Shown here in pieces: positions 37,239 through 49,528 of a DNA stretch of 64,000 nucleotides. How positions within the stretch are numbered: position 1 is the first letter of the stretch; every line of letters begins with the position of its first letter. The stretch covers positions 7,933,001-7,997,000 of the forward strand of contig JBBDHG010000061.1 of assembly GCA_037951165.1 (NCBI GenBank), in the 5' to 3' direction. This DNA is from Lophius americanus. Its lineage: Eukaryota > Chordata > Actinopteri > Lophiiformes > Lophiidae. A program made the translations under genes and the position numbers. The notes under the pieces are model-generated. The model was not told where the DNA came from and did no database searches. It was given only the letters and a program-made list of their open reading frames with translations.

Positions 37239-38040
37239 ACACAAACAGGTAACTTATTCGAAGCAACCTGATAATTCCAGTAATGTGTGAGGTTTCTCTG
37301 GGAGATGTGGGGGCGGTGAACCTTTTAGTGTTATTAAACCTTCAGTCAGTGCAGGCGTCGTGCGGCCATGCACAGGGTAAGAAGGGTGGGGCTAGAGGGA
37401 GAGGGACATGGATGATGGCGTGCTGGGTTAATATAGTTGATTGTTTGATAGGGTGTAGAGTAATGAATTGTGTGGTTATTCATTCACTTAAAGGCCACAG
37501 CGTGTTCTTATTGACATGTGGGCAACAGTGAGAAACTCTATGCCGTGTGTGATATACTTTAATATCAACCAGCACCCAACAACCACATACACACATGCAC
37601 ACAAACATTATCAATAAATGGCTAAAGAAAAGCATTTCTGAGGATGTTGCTGGGCTGGTTGCTGTGTTGACAGGAGGGCAATAATGATATTAAGCACTAC
37701 AGAGACTACGGTAGTGCGGGGAAGAAGCAGCACTGCACCATCTCCCCACAGCAGCATGTCAGCCTGCAGAGTTAGACGCATGCTGCGCTGGACATTATGG
37801 TGGAGGAACAGCCCCAGAACAGCACCTGTCTTTTATTAGAGATAAAAGACAGGTGATCTACCTGATGAAGATATTTTCAATTACAAAAACAGCTCACAAT
37901 GATTTGATACAATGCATGATGATGGAATAGAAGCTACAGTTCCAGTAAAAACAAAACAATATATCAATGTAGGTCAGTATGGACCACAAATGCAGTGAGT
38001 GACCATGGCAACTAACTCCGTAAGTAGTGACAAATTTTCT
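37239..38040. other. intergenic sequence with one hairpin
   Basis: No exon recognised; an 82-codon frame at 37283 has no domain. The only structure is the hairpin at 37823-37855. Confidence 0.5.
37823..37855. repeat. perfect 14-bp hairpin
   Basis: CACCTGTCTTTTAT and its exact reverse complement flank the loop TAGAG. Confidence 0.88.
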
Positions 38041-38044
38041 AAAT

Positions 38045-38120
38045 TCAAAATAATAATAATAATAATAAATTGGACTTATATAGCGTTTTTCTATGAACCT
38101 AATGACGCTTAATATAGAGT
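38045..38120 (-). mobile_element. short SINE/LINE 3' end with (ATT)n tail
   Basis: On the plus strand (AAT)n is followed by TTGGACTTATATAGCGTTTT, the reverse of a common fish retroposon 3' end (AACGCTATATAAGTCCAATT then ATT repeats). Only the tail end is present. Confidence 0.55.
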
Positions 38121-38647
38121 GATGGAATGGAAAAAAACAAAACATGAAGTTGATCATCAAAAAAGTTTTATTCTCTTATCAGAATACATTTGAATTAATT
38201 AGATAAGCTTTTTACACATGACTGATTAAGTAAATTTAGTAATACCACACCCTGAAAACGTTTCAATACAAATAAAAGTCATGTATTCAAAGCATTTCTT
38301 AGTAAAGGTATGAAAGTATTACAGGCAAAATGTACTTAAAATATAAAAGTAAAAATATTGTGCACGAAAATAGTGTTTCATTATGATACAATAGGAATGT
38401 TTTTCGATTAATAATATGATATATGTACTGTACTTTTATGGCACCTCTGTAGTCTGCTTGACCACTCCAAATTCTTTCAACGTGAACCAAAATTTACACA
38501 AACATTCATACAGTGTTGGCAGAGGCTACCATACAAGGCGTCACCTCCTCATCAGGAGCAGTAACCATTCTCACACTGAAAACAGCCAGTATCTTGCTCA
38601 AGGACACCTGGACTTCAATCAGATAAGACAGACATAGACAGAGAATG

Positions 38648-39091
38648 AAGAAAAGATCAATGATTTAACACAACCAATGGTGTAAGATAATTATTACTAT
38701 TAGAAAGTCTTTAGTGCTGAAACTCTTCAGGGAGATTTAGATTGAAGGGTCTCTGCCCTGAGCAGCAGCATAGAATAAGACCCCATTGGAGTCTGGATAC
38801 TGGTGGTGGTGGCTAATGACTCTGCTAAGGCTGATGGATCTGAAAGGATTAGCCGGAGATAGGGAGGTGAAGTACGCATAAACCAGCAGCAAGCAAGAAC
38901 TAGATCACTGGATTTGGTCGTATTTGTAGACAGCAGCTGATGGGGATTGGCTAAACTTGCAGATGTGACACAGTGATTTGATGAATGAGACTAGCTGATT
39001 GAGCACAGCTGATATCAATTGATGTTGTAGATCCTGGAGCAGGTAATTGAGACTGAGCATGTGAGAAAGGAGAGGATAATAGTGGAATGAG
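38648..39091 (+). repeat. dispersed 0.5-kb repeat, copy 2
   Basis: Same orientation and block order as 31295-31805; some blocks are shorter. The two copies lie on either side of connexin exon 2. Confidence 0.75.
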
Positions 39092-40040
39092 CATTGCTGG
39101 GGCACAAGCGTGTGAAAGAATAGTCTTTCTGACTGACCTTCTGATAGATGCTGTCAATGACTCGTTCAGCTACGTTCCGACCCTCACCTATGGCCATGAG
39201 CACTCAGTAGCGAAAGAAAGAAGGAGGTCAGGGATGCAAGTGGATGAATAGAGCTTCTTGAAAAATCAGCTTGAAACCAGTTTTGTCGCTCCATTTTTAT
39301 CAGATAATCCAAATTAGTTTTCAAACTGTTGATTTAGCTCAGGAAATAGGAAAATCTTCTTAACCATAAAGGAAAAATGCTTAAGCACAGTACTAGAGTA
39401 CTTTTTACTTCCCACTTGTGCCTAAAGAGAGAAGAAATGCAGGTATAGATGCTCAGCTCATTGGTATAAACTGAAACCGTTGTGCATTCAACAACGTCAA
39501 TCAGTCTTCTTACTCATGGAATCAAGGAATGCTAATAGATGGTTGACCCCAATGTGTAATTACAAGGAAGGTAAAGGGGGCTGCAGGTTTATGAACACTG
39601 AATTACCCAAAGAGAGTTAAAGATTATTAGTGAGACAAGTCAGAAAAAGGAACATATGTACAATATATAACCAGATGCACACCTGAAGAAAAAAACAAAC
39701 AAACTTATACTGACTGGCAGTGCCCGTGATTTTTAAAGCTGGCGACTGCACGCCAACCGGTTGAAAATGAACTGGCAAGCTGGTGCAACTCAGCAGCTGA
39801 GCCATATTCAAGCTTCAGCTCAAATGATTTCCTCCAGAGTGGATGAGGGAACACATTTAATTCAGCTATAACTTACAGTGCTTTTTAACTTGATGTTATC
39901 ATGGATACGTTTTTGAACGTTGAAGATGATCAGTGAAAATGTATGAATCAGAATCAAAAAAAAAATGTTTCTGGTTCTTTTCAAAAACATCTTTAGCTTC
40001 AATTTCAAATCCACCTGTTACATTGGTCAGAGTGGTTGAT
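39092..40040. other. intergenic sequence, nothing recognised
   Basis: AT-rich with no supported exon, RNA gene or known repeat. Confidence 0.5.
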
Positions 40041-40044
40041 ACCT

Positions 40045-40740
40045 TGGGATGTACCTAGGCAACAGACTAGACTAGAGGATCAACACTGAGGCTGTGTACA
40101 AGAAGGGGACGAGCAGACTCTATTTTCTGAGGAAGCTGAGATCCTTCAATGTATGCAGCAAGATGCTGGAGATCTTCTACCAGTCTGTTGTCTTCGGTGC
40201 TCTCATCTATGCTGCAATTTGCAGGGGGAGCAGCCTAGTGGGATTGAGACACCAACAGACTCACAAACTGATCAAAAAAGGTCAGCTTTGTCATCTGCAT
40301 CAAACTGGGCATCTTTGAGGAGGTGGTGGAGATGAGGGAACTGGACAAACTGTTATCTATCATGAATAACCCTGAGCTCCTTCTCCATCAGACTCATCCA
40401 GCTCCGCTGTCATAAGGACAGATTTTAGATTTCTTTCCTGCCCAGAGCTATAACTCTTAACAATAAATCCCTCCTCTTCAACAGAGGATCCACCTAAATT
40501 CATTTTAAATCCACCACAATAAATTCCTGCACATGTTCTTGTGCTAATGCAAATTGCTACTTGCTAACAACATGCTACTTGCACACATACTGTGCATAAA
40601 GCACACTGGTACTCCATGGTCATATTCATATTTTTGTTTTTATATTCATATATTAATGTTGTGTATGTGAATATGTTTATTTCAAACTGCTGCTGCAACA
40701 AGTGAAATTCCCATTTTGGGATCGATAAAGTATTTCTAAG
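40045..40740 (+). mobile_element. LINE 3' end remnant with damaged reverse transcriptase C-terminus
   Basis: The frame at 40094 reads MYKKGTSRLYFLRKLRSFNV then CSKMLEIFYQSVV and GSSLVGL, the C-terminal region of a fish non-LTR retrotransposon. Later sequence (CCAGAGCTATAACTCTTAAC) and the end (GTGAAATTCCCATTTTGGG then ATCGATAAAGTATTTCT) are its usual 3' terminus. Frameshifted and incomplete at the 5' side. Confidence 0.75.
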
Positions 40741-42060
40741 TCTAACTTGACTAAAGTACATCAGGTTTTCATCATTCAGTCATCTTCAATAGTTGCCAAA
40801 TTGTTTGTCTGACCCTTTTTTGAAATTCATTGTTGGGTCATTGGGTGATATCGGACCACTTGCCATGTGGGCCACTAGTGGGTTTGTCCTCTCTGTGTCC
40901 TTTTAGCACAGGAAGTGTCTGGACCATTGATGTGTATTTCTGTCATTCCCTGCATTGTTTCCTTTTCAAATGTGATCACCGTCTCTTGTCTCTGAGCCAA
41001 GAGCCAAAATATAATAATAATAAGCTACGAAAGGGATGTTATAAATTGGTTTGGAGAAAAGTCATCCATCCATCCTTCCATTCATCCTACATCCTACATC
41101 CTTCATCCTACATCCTACTTACCCAATAAATGGTCAAAGGGATCTGGATTCTTGTTTGTCTTTTAATGTACAAACCAGCTGGAGGTTTGATGGTCTAGTG
41201 AATGGAAAAAAAGGTATTTTTCAGGTCCAACACTTCTTCAGAACAATCTACACATATTATTCTTCCTCTGTCAGGAAATAATGAGTCTTACGAAATTGAT
41301 TGACACTGACCGTATATTGAAAATCAGACACCTTTTGGCTCCTCATCAAATTTCAAAACTGTTCTATGACTAAAGTTGTTTCATTAATCTCCATGTATGA
41401 AGACAGCACTAGGAGAATAATCCCTCCACTATTCCTCTACTGTGTCCCAGTGATATTTCCCCATCTGCCTCTTCACTCATACATGAAGAGGAAATTTAAG
41501 TAGGCTTATTCCTCTCTGCTGCCTGCTCAACTCCGGACCTCTTAAACTCTTCGGCCATCAATCTGTGTCAGAAGTCTCTGAATGTAACTTGGTCCCCTAA
41601 TGCTATTGCTCCTCTTGGTAAGTCCCTCTGCCTCCCTCTTTTTCTCCATATGATACTCTTCTCCTCCACCTGACCCACAACTCTCTCTTTTCACTGCTCC
41701 CCCCCAACTCCACATTTTATTCTGCCATTCTGCTCTCCTCTGCTTTCCTCTGACCTTCATTTAGACAGGAACTACTCTGGCGTTTCCATCAGGCTCTCAG
41801 GTTAAAATTGATTTCAATGATTTCTTTGTTGAATGCTAGGGAATTGTAGATTTCTGCTTTCTTTTAAAGCTGCTGAAGATTCTTGTGGGCAGCAGGGAAT
41901 CCCTCCAAAGCCCTCCTCTCTCTCCAGGACTGGCTTGGACCCAATTCAAGTTATTCCTACAAAGTATTTCAGAGTCTGTTTAAAACATTAGGCTGACAAA
42001 ACCTGAGACATCCTTTTCCAAATTTGCTCCTTCTCTTTAAATCCACTCATCCTATACTCA
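40741..42060. other. intergenic sequence with degenerate ATCC/ATCCTAC repeats
   Basis: At 41067-41120 there is a degenerate CATCC/CCTACAT array. The rest is CT-rich unique sequence without a supported gene. Confidence 0.5.
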
Positions 42061-42061
42061 C

Positions 42062-42172
42062 TTGACATATCTCTCTGTCTCTCTCACTCTCACTCTCACT
42101 CTCTGTATATATATATTATATATTTATATATAATATATATCTCTATATATATATATAAAATATATGTATTTA
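42062..42172. repeat. CT/CTCTCA and TATA-rich simple repeats
   Basis: A CTCTCA run followed by mixed TATA/TATAT stretches. Simple sequence. Confidence 0.8.
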
Positions 42173-42973
42173 TTTACACAGTTTACAAATATCTTATCTC
42201 CTGGGATTATTTTAAACTGTGTCCTCTTTAGTGTTCCGCGCTCCAGATCCACTATTAGATGTATTGCTGCTATTTTAGGTGAATTTCAAAATACCTGCCA
42301 AACCCCTTGAAAAACTTAATGAAACACCTTCAGCTCCTCACAAAAGCATAAAGAAAAAAAGTCGGAAGTCAACAATATTCTTCCACAGCTGAAGAATGAG
42401 GTGACCTGCTTAAGAACACCCACTCCTTCAGTGGGAGCCCAAGGTCAGAAGATGTGTATAGTCTTAGAGCTCTTGAGGTATTTTTTTTTATAAAAAAGTC
42501 CTTGGTCCATCTTGGTCCTACAAACACTTCTTAGTCTCCATGAAGACTCCTGGCCACAGGAAATGAACCTCACCACACGAAAAAGACAGATGCTCATGTT
42601 TTTTTAAAATTTTGAATGGTTTAGAAAGTCAGGGGAGAGCAGACGGTGATCGATTCTATCATTAGGCATCCTCTATGCCCTAAATCTTGACTCGAAAGCA
42701 ATCATCTGGGTACATTGCTCCTGTTAAGTATTGACTGTTCATGTACATTTCTGAATACACAAAATATCCATTGATTTTTGGTTCATAATCTCTGTTTTTC
42801 ACCCATCCCTCATATATTCCCCAATAAATCAACTCACATAAATATTTCCAACCTTGAACATGTTCATTGCTGGGCAATAGCTTTTATTCTGCTCAGTTGA
42901 TCAATCCCATTGCAATATAACATGAAGGAAAGTGGTTACAGAAGATTTATATTGACTTTTAGGGGTCATAGTT

Positions 42974-43042
42974 TAAGATAAGATAAGATAAACCTTTATT
43001 AGTCCCACAACGGGGAAATTGCAGGGTTACAGCAGCAAGTAA
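42974..43042 (-). mobile_element. short retroposon 3' end with (TATCT)n tail
   Basis: AAGATAAGATAAGATAAACC then TTTATTAGTCCCACAACGGG. In reverse this is the common fish end CCCGTTGTGGGACTAATAAA followed by TATCT repeats. Confidence 0.65.
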
Positions 43043-44289
43043 ATTGCTTGTTTCAGACTAAAGCAGAGGGCCTCCAAAAGGACTGCTCTGCCACAACAGC
43101 TCCAATCTAAAGAAAAAATACCCCTTCTGATAGTTAGTTGGTCGTACTCACTGCCATCAAGGATGAAGAATGTCTTTTTTCTACATAGGGGTTATTAGTC
43201 ATATGGTTATCTAAACTGAGAGAGGGATGAAGATAAATAACTGCAACAAATGGACTGAAAATGGAAAGGAAGTGTTGAATAAATTGGTAATTTAAAAATA
43301 TGCTCCCTGTATCTATCTGCCGTCTGTCCTTATGGATCAGGCACAGCCGGACCACCTGTAGTTTTGATCCAGACTTCTTTATTTATCCACGTGGATCTCA
43401 TCATCACACCTCCCAGAATGCACTTCTGAACTGTGGCTGCATCCATGACATGAGGAGATGATGCGGCACATCTTTTCAGAACGTTGTCTGCTGACTTGAG
43501 CTCCAGATTGTCATGGTTCCCGTCTGTATTATTGGTCCTGACGGCTGCTTTTTCATCAAACAACACACCATAGGAAGATTGCATGAAAACAACTGGTGTG
43601 AATGAAGTCAAAAGAAAGCTGAAATAACGATAATAGTTGTCTTTTAGCTGAGGCTCACTATGTGGAAGCCCAGCTTCAAGGACCTGCAGTAAAAACTGAG
43701 GCTGGCATTAAGTTGCATGTGGGCATTTGGCCGAGGGAGACATTTCTGAAATAATATCAATATCTATAATCATGACCTTAGTCACGTGCAAAATACAATG
43801 AGAGAAGGCGTTACATTAACGAAGGTTAGAGGGAGAAGAAGTCTCCTTTGTTTGGCCTGCATCCAAATTAAAGATGTTATGATTTAATAACATCAGCAGA
43901 GCCTCAACTACAATGTAAATCATGCACATATTTTAGTTTCTTTTATGATATTAGCATCATTGCATTTTAAGCTGAAGGACAAACCAAATAACCTTTGTGG
44001 TAAGCATCACATGTCAGGATTTATATATGTAAAGAGATAATAACAAATCTAAAAGACTACCTCTCTTTTTTTCTTATTCTTTATGAAAATTGCTTCCCTG
44101 TAAGAGAAATGAGCAAAATACTAACATCAGTGATACTCACTATAATAATAATAATGTCTATATATGACGTTATTGTCTATACTCATAATCTTTAATTCAG
44201 AGTATTTACAAAAATCAAACGTCTAACTAAAGTAACAGAAAAACATAACAAAGCATTACATTATTAACTAGAACAAATATTTGTCTCTA
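43043..44289. other. intergenic sequence with an unassigned minus-strand frame
   Basis: A 93-codon minus-strand frame at 43330-43611 has mixed composition and no recognised domain. No splice or start evidence. Nothing else recognised. Confidence 0.4.
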
Positions 44290-45600
44290 AAAAATGTCTG
44301 CCAATAATTATGCCTGACAGGACAAACACATATTTGCTTTAATTTTGTGTATATATATATATTTATGTGTTTTACATTTTTGTACCGTTGATGGAGGGAA
44401 ACAACATTTCAGTCTCTGACTTTGGTATTTTGTGCAACCCCATTTTCCCACGACAACTGGCCTGAGTCTCTGTGAGGTGTGAGAACGCATGGAGAATATC
44501 GGAGACCATCCAGAAGACCATAAAGAAACTCTCCAACTCCTTCTGATTCTGAGGTGAACGACTTTGGACTCTCCTTGTCAAAACATCCCAAAGCTGATCT
44601 GCGTGTTGTAGGTAAGCCAACTGCAATAGCCATGGCAATACCTTTATTTTGCGATCTCTGAACAATCTTTTGGTCGATTTTAAGATGTGCTTCCCATCAT
44701 TGTCCTGTTGGAAAGTTTAACCACAGCCCACATTACATTCCCTGGGAGATGCTGTTTCCCAATTTTTGCTGGTATCTAATTGACTCCATGTAACCATGTT
44801 TTCAAACAGGATGTCAAGGACCTTGGGAAGAAAAACAGCCTGAGAGTGTCAGAGATCCAGCACCAGACTTCATATTGGGTATGAGGTGCTTTTCTGTATG
44901 GCTTTCTTTCTATCTACACAACAACCATCTTAGATTTTTTTTTCCAAAAAAGCTCTATTTTCTCTCATCTGACCTTGTTGCAATGAAAATCCCAGTGGTG
45001 TTTGGCAAACTTAAGCGCTTTGATTTAAGTTTTTGATGATAACCGAGGATATTTTCTTGCTACCCTACCAAACAGCTTTATTGGTGTAGGTGCGATCTGT
45101 TGGTGGTTAGGGAGACCATCTGAATATAAAAGTCAATAGACAGCTGCAATACTCTAGCTGCAATCCTTGGAGAGTATTTTGCCGGTCAAACCATTCGCCT
45201 CAATGTGTGAGGTCAATTTGCAGACATGTCTTCTTCCAGAGTTTTAACATGTCTAGTCTCTTTGAACTTCATATGTATTGATCTAATGTTGAAACTGAGA
45301 TTTTTTACTGAGAGATTTTTCTTGAATCCCGTGGAAGATTTGTGCAGCCCTACAACTTTTCTTTGCATATCATTGCTGTTTTCTGGTCCCTCCCATTGTG
45401 AAGAATGTCAAAGAGAATTAAGCTTGTATCACCTCATATTTATACCCCAGTGGAAAAGTAAGTCATTGTTCACCACTTTAGAGTTCCTTCTCAAACAGGT
45501 GAACCTAAAAATATAAATATGCTTTTTTTTTACCTTTAAGTCACAGGATTTCCTAGGGGTGGCAATAATTGTGGTACATGTGTTTTAGAGAAAAAATATT
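44290..45600 (-). mobile_element. Tc1/mariner-like element, degenerate
   Basis: About 1.3 kb, the normal size range for Tc1-like elements. On the minus strand the damaged transposase is readable in pieces: KHLIPNMKSGAGSLTLSGCF (near 44880-44820), then DRKIKVLPWLLQLAYL and DQLWDVLTRRVQSRSPQNQK (44660-44540). These match Tc1 motifs around the catalytic domain (KH.P..KHGGGS...WGCF; WDVL.RRVR.R.P). The glutamate expected before LW is not present. Both ends carry similar inverted sequence (CCAATAATTATGCC on the left; CCACAATTATTGCC as the reverse of the right end). Inactive. Confidence 0.75.
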
Positions 45601-45781
45601 TGTTTTATTTTGGAATTTTTTTCCCCTGTTTTTTTTTCAAGTTTTCGTTACTTGAGTACAAGTTAAGATTTTTATGACATTTCTTGCGTCTAATTTTATT
45701 GTATTTTATGAAATTTATTTTCAGATTTTACACCCTGATGACATCATTAGGTTTCGTTCACCGGAGAACTCTTTGTCAATT

Positions 45782-45826
45782 AGCAAATATATGCTGCATG
45801 CTCTCAGCATGCAGCAGATATTTGCT
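45782..45826. repeat. 21-bp hairpin with one mismatch
   Basis: Arms 45782-45802 and 45806-45826 pair at 20 of 21 positions around CTC; the core is GCTGCATGCT/AGCATGCAGC. It lies about 180 bases beyond the Tc1-like element. Confidence 0.88.
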
Positions 45827-46527
45827 CCTGAAAATCAAATCTGTTAAATCTGTTCTCAGGATAAGGTCGACTGTAAAGGAAAATTGGTCAAATTATCCTC
45901 CCATTTGACAACATGCATTGCCAAGCAAGACCACATTGCATGCTGGGTGTGGAATATATTACTGCTTTTCGTTGTTACAATGCCAAAGAAGGCGTGAGTG
46001 GACCTCACTCTGTCCACCTATTGGCCACCAGATGCTGCTGTGGAGCAACAAAACCAAATAGAGCCCCAGAGGGAGGCTGATTTGGATCTGAAACAATAAA
46101 ACTGCAAATTCAGCTGTATTTGAAGCTTTCAGGAAATGTATTATTTTGGAGATACAAAAGTTGAAGCATAAGGAAAGTTCTGACCTATCAGAAACAATGA
46201 GCTGATGCTGTGGTTTTGTTTAAGAAAAAACAATAAAACTTTGCATGGCTATTCCCCCATGCTCAGGTTTAAACACGTGGAATTTCTCATATTCCGTTTA
46301 CAATTTTGCTTGGAAATAATTGCCATGTAATCCACCTACATACATAGCCATCAGTGTTCTGGTTAAACATCAGCAGCACTCCAGGCAGGTGACGCCCATG
46401 TAAGTCCCCACCCTATTGCGTCAACAAATTCACTTGATGTTCAGTTAAAATAACATTTGTTCTACCCATGAAGAATCAGTCAAATCCTCTAAAAGTAAAA
46501 TTAATAATGCAATAATGTAAAATATTG

Positions 46528-46534
<7 letters not shown>

Positions 46535-46610
<76 letters not shown>
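46535..46610. repeat. (AT)n microsatellite, about 76 bases
   Basis: Uninterrupted AT dinucleotides. Frames rich in Tyr-Ile across it are not genes. Confidence 0.95.
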
Positions 46611-46615
<5 letters not shown>

Positions 46616-47666
46616 ATATATATAATACCTATAAGAGAAAATCAAATTCTGTTCAAATAATTCCATAATTTTACCTACAATTTTCAAAGAAAGAATAGCA
46701 AAAAACAATATACGAATCCACTGCAGGTTGCTAGTTTCTCCACGCCAGTTCTCTCTCCGTCACTGCTCAAGCCGTGTTACAATGTTTTTTCTAAATATAT
46801 GCTCGCCCATAGTGTATCACCAGTTGCCATGGTTAATTATAGTACGCAAGTTCAATTGAGGATATGGTCCTTGAGAAACAGTTAAACTCAGAATTAAAAA
46901 ACTCAGAGTTGATTGAGAAAACTCAAATCAGCTGTTCTGGAACAAAAGAGTGAGTTTCCCATCTCAGGAGTTTGTTAGTGCTGCTTTCTGGAATACTCAT
47001 GAGGAGGGCTGATCAGACAATAAGGAGAATAACTGTGTGAAACACAGAAGATACAGAGAAAGGGCACTAGTAAGTACACAAAAACTACACACTAACCCGA
47101 GAACACTAAAAAGAAGGATATTACAGATCCCAGACACAATCACAGAAAGTGAAAAGCAAATGGTGACATGCTAACATTCTTGCAGTAGTCTTACTCTCAG
47201 TTGTGTGCTCTCCTTTGATGTTGCACACTGTTGTTTGAATGAAGATGTAGAAACCAATTACAAAAGAGGAGTAATGTATACAATATGGAAAGACCCTGTC
47301 AAAATAAAACAGGAAAAAATGAATACAAAAAACACACCAGGAAATAAGATACTGAAGACAGAGTAATGACATAATTTGTCAACTGAAAAGAACCTTTCTT
47401 GCAGTAACAACATGTATAAAGTAATATAAATATTGTACTGCAAATAAACTCTTCAGTTTCTGAAAATCATTGTTCATGTAGACATCCGTGTTCGGGATCA
47501 GACTCTTAAAAGAATGTCCTGCAGATGAACTGAAACAAAGAGTTTAAATGAACATGACCCAGCCTGTTGTAACAGCCTCATATACTACTGCTGGGCTCAG
47601 TCAATGACTTCACACATTGTCCACACCCTGTTATCAAATCTGATGTCATCGCTATGTCATCTCTTA
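46611..47666. other. intergenic sequence, no gene recognised
   Basis: Around 46860-46995, phrases such as TTTCTGGAATACTCATGAG resemble a short foldback repeat also seen near 59427-59491. Otherwise nothing recognised. Confidence 0.45.
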
Positions 47667-47927
47667 GGGGCGGCTGTGGCTCAGTGGGTAGAGCGGCCCT
47701 CTCTCAATCAGAAGATCGGAAGGTAGCCGGTTCGAATCCCACCAGGGTCTACTTGTCGTAGGGTCCTTGAGCAAGACTCTGAATCCTTAGCTCCCCGGGC
47801 GCTCCACGAGGGGCTGCCCACTGCTCCCTCAGGGATGGGTCAAATGCAGAGAAGTAATTTCACTATGTTGTACTGTATGACTATGTGACTAATAAAGGAT
47901 TGTTTCTTCTTTTCTTCTTCTTCTTCT
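47667..47927 (+). mobile_element. tRNA-derived SINE, well preserved
   Basis: The tRNA-like head has a clear A box (TGGCTCAGTGGGTAGAGC) and B box (GGTTCGAATCC). It is followed by a body (GGTCCTTGAGCAAGACTCTG, GGGCTGCCCACTGCTCCCTC), then ACTAATAAAGGATT and a (TTC)n tail. Best preserved retroposon in the window. Confidence 0.85.
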
Positions 47928-48126
47928 CTACCGCTCCAACCTTCAGGCTCTGAAGAGGTCTCTGATTTTTTCCCATGAATTCAACTGATATCTCTGGAAT
48001 GCTTGAGTGGGAGTGTCCCTCCTTGTAATAAAAAAAAAGTTAAATGGAAACTTCTGAGCCAAAACTCCAGGTAAAAAATCTAGCTTGACCTTTTTTTAAA
48101 AATTGTATACATAACTACAAAAATTA

Positions 48127-48362
48127 CTTATTCATTCATTCATTATCTACCTCTTATCCTGTTCAGGGTCACGGGGTGCGGTAGCCTATCCCAGCTGACA
48201 TCGGGCGAGAGGCGGGTTCACCCTGGACAAGTTGCCAGTTGATCACAGGGCTGACACATACAGACATACAACCACTCAAGCTACGGGCAATTTAGTGTCC
48301 CAATTCGCCTATATTCATGTTTTTAGACTGTGGGTGGGAGCCGGAGTTCCCGGAGAGAACCA
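48127..48362 (-). repeat. teleost interspersed repeat (minus copy)
   Basis: In reverse it gives the standard order of this family. On the plus strand TATCCTGTTCAGGGTCACGG, CTATCCCAGCTGACATCGGG and GGCGAGAGGCGGG are visible, then TTTTTAGACTGTGGGTGGGA. Younger than the copies at 13214 and 28727. Confidence 0.75.
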
Positions 48363-48643
48363 AAATTACTTATTACTTTTTGAAAATTACTGGGCCAACT
48401 GGGATTTTTAAGTGTAAATGCCAATAATGAAAAACTACATCAATTAAAAATACTTTTTCTTTTTTTTCTTTAATCACCTTAAATATTGATATGTAGCTTT
48501 ATGTATATATTCTATGGCCATACTCTTTTTTACTTTTTTATTATTAACTGATGGTAAGATTGATTAATCATTTATTGGTTTGTATTGTTTTCTGTGAGGT
48601 TATTTACAAATAAATTTATTTTGTTTCATTTCATCAAATATAA

Positions 48644-49528
48644 CATCCATCCATCCATCCATCCATCCATCCATCCATCCATCCATTTCCTCTACTTATC
48701 TGGGGTCGGGTTGCTGTGGCAGCAGGCTAAGAAAGGATTTCCAGACATCCCCAGCACCACTCTCCAGCTCATCCTGAGGGACCGTGAGGCATTACCAGGC
48801 CAGATGAGATATAGTCACTCCAGCAAGTTATGGGTCACCTCGAGGTCTCCACCTAGTTGGACGTGCCTGAAAAACCACCACAGGGAGGCATTCTGCAAGC
48901 ATCCTAATCAGATGCCTGAACCACCTCAACCGGCTCCTTTGACACGAAGGGGCAGCGACTGTACTCCGGGCTCCCTCAGGAAGTCTGAGATCCATACCAT
49001 ATGTCTAAGGCTGATTCTAGCCACCCTAAGAAGGAAGCTCAATTCAGCCGCCTGTATCCTCGACCACATTCTTTCGGTCACTACCCAGAGCTCATGACCA
49101 TATCTGAGGGTTGGAACGTACACAGACCAGTAAATTGAGAGCTTTGCCTTACGACTCAGCTCTTTCTTCTTCACAACCGATCGATACAATGCCTGCATTA
49201 CTGCTGATGCTACACTGGATCGCTTGTCCATCTCCCGGTACATTTTCCTATCACTTGAGAACAAGACATCAAGATACTTAAACTCCTTTGCATGAGACAG
49301 CGACTCACCCCCGAGCCCACAGAGAACGATGGCCTCATAAGTGATTGACTCTCATACCAGCTGCTTAACACTTAGCTGCCGACCGATCCAGTGCATTCTT
49401 GAGGTCACGGACTGATGAAGCCAACAAAACTAAAACATCTGCAAACAGCTAAGACGCAATTCTAAGCTCCCCAAACAACACTGTCTTCCCCTCAACGGCG
49501 CCTCGAAATCCTACAATGCATCCCAGCT
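48644..49528 (-). mobile_element. Rex3 (RTE-type) LINE, 5'-truncated 3' part
   Basis: The plus-strand (CATC)n run at 48644-48686 is the GATG-type tail that ends Rex3 elements. On the minus strand the frame 49264-48926 reads FSSDRKMYREMDKRSSVASA then VMQALYRSVV and ELSRKAKLSIYWSVYVPTLR, the C-terminal region of the Rex3-type ORF. The frame then breaks. The 5' part of the element is missing past about 49528. Confidence 0.88.

Noticed and set aside
46445..46708. 87-codon frame rich in Tyr-Ile
   Set aside because: Translation of an (AT)n microsatellite.
47667..47740. Clear A and B boxes suggesting a tRNA gene
   Set aside because: The tRNA-like part continues into a retroposon body with an AATAAAGGATT and (TTC)n end, so it is a SINE head.
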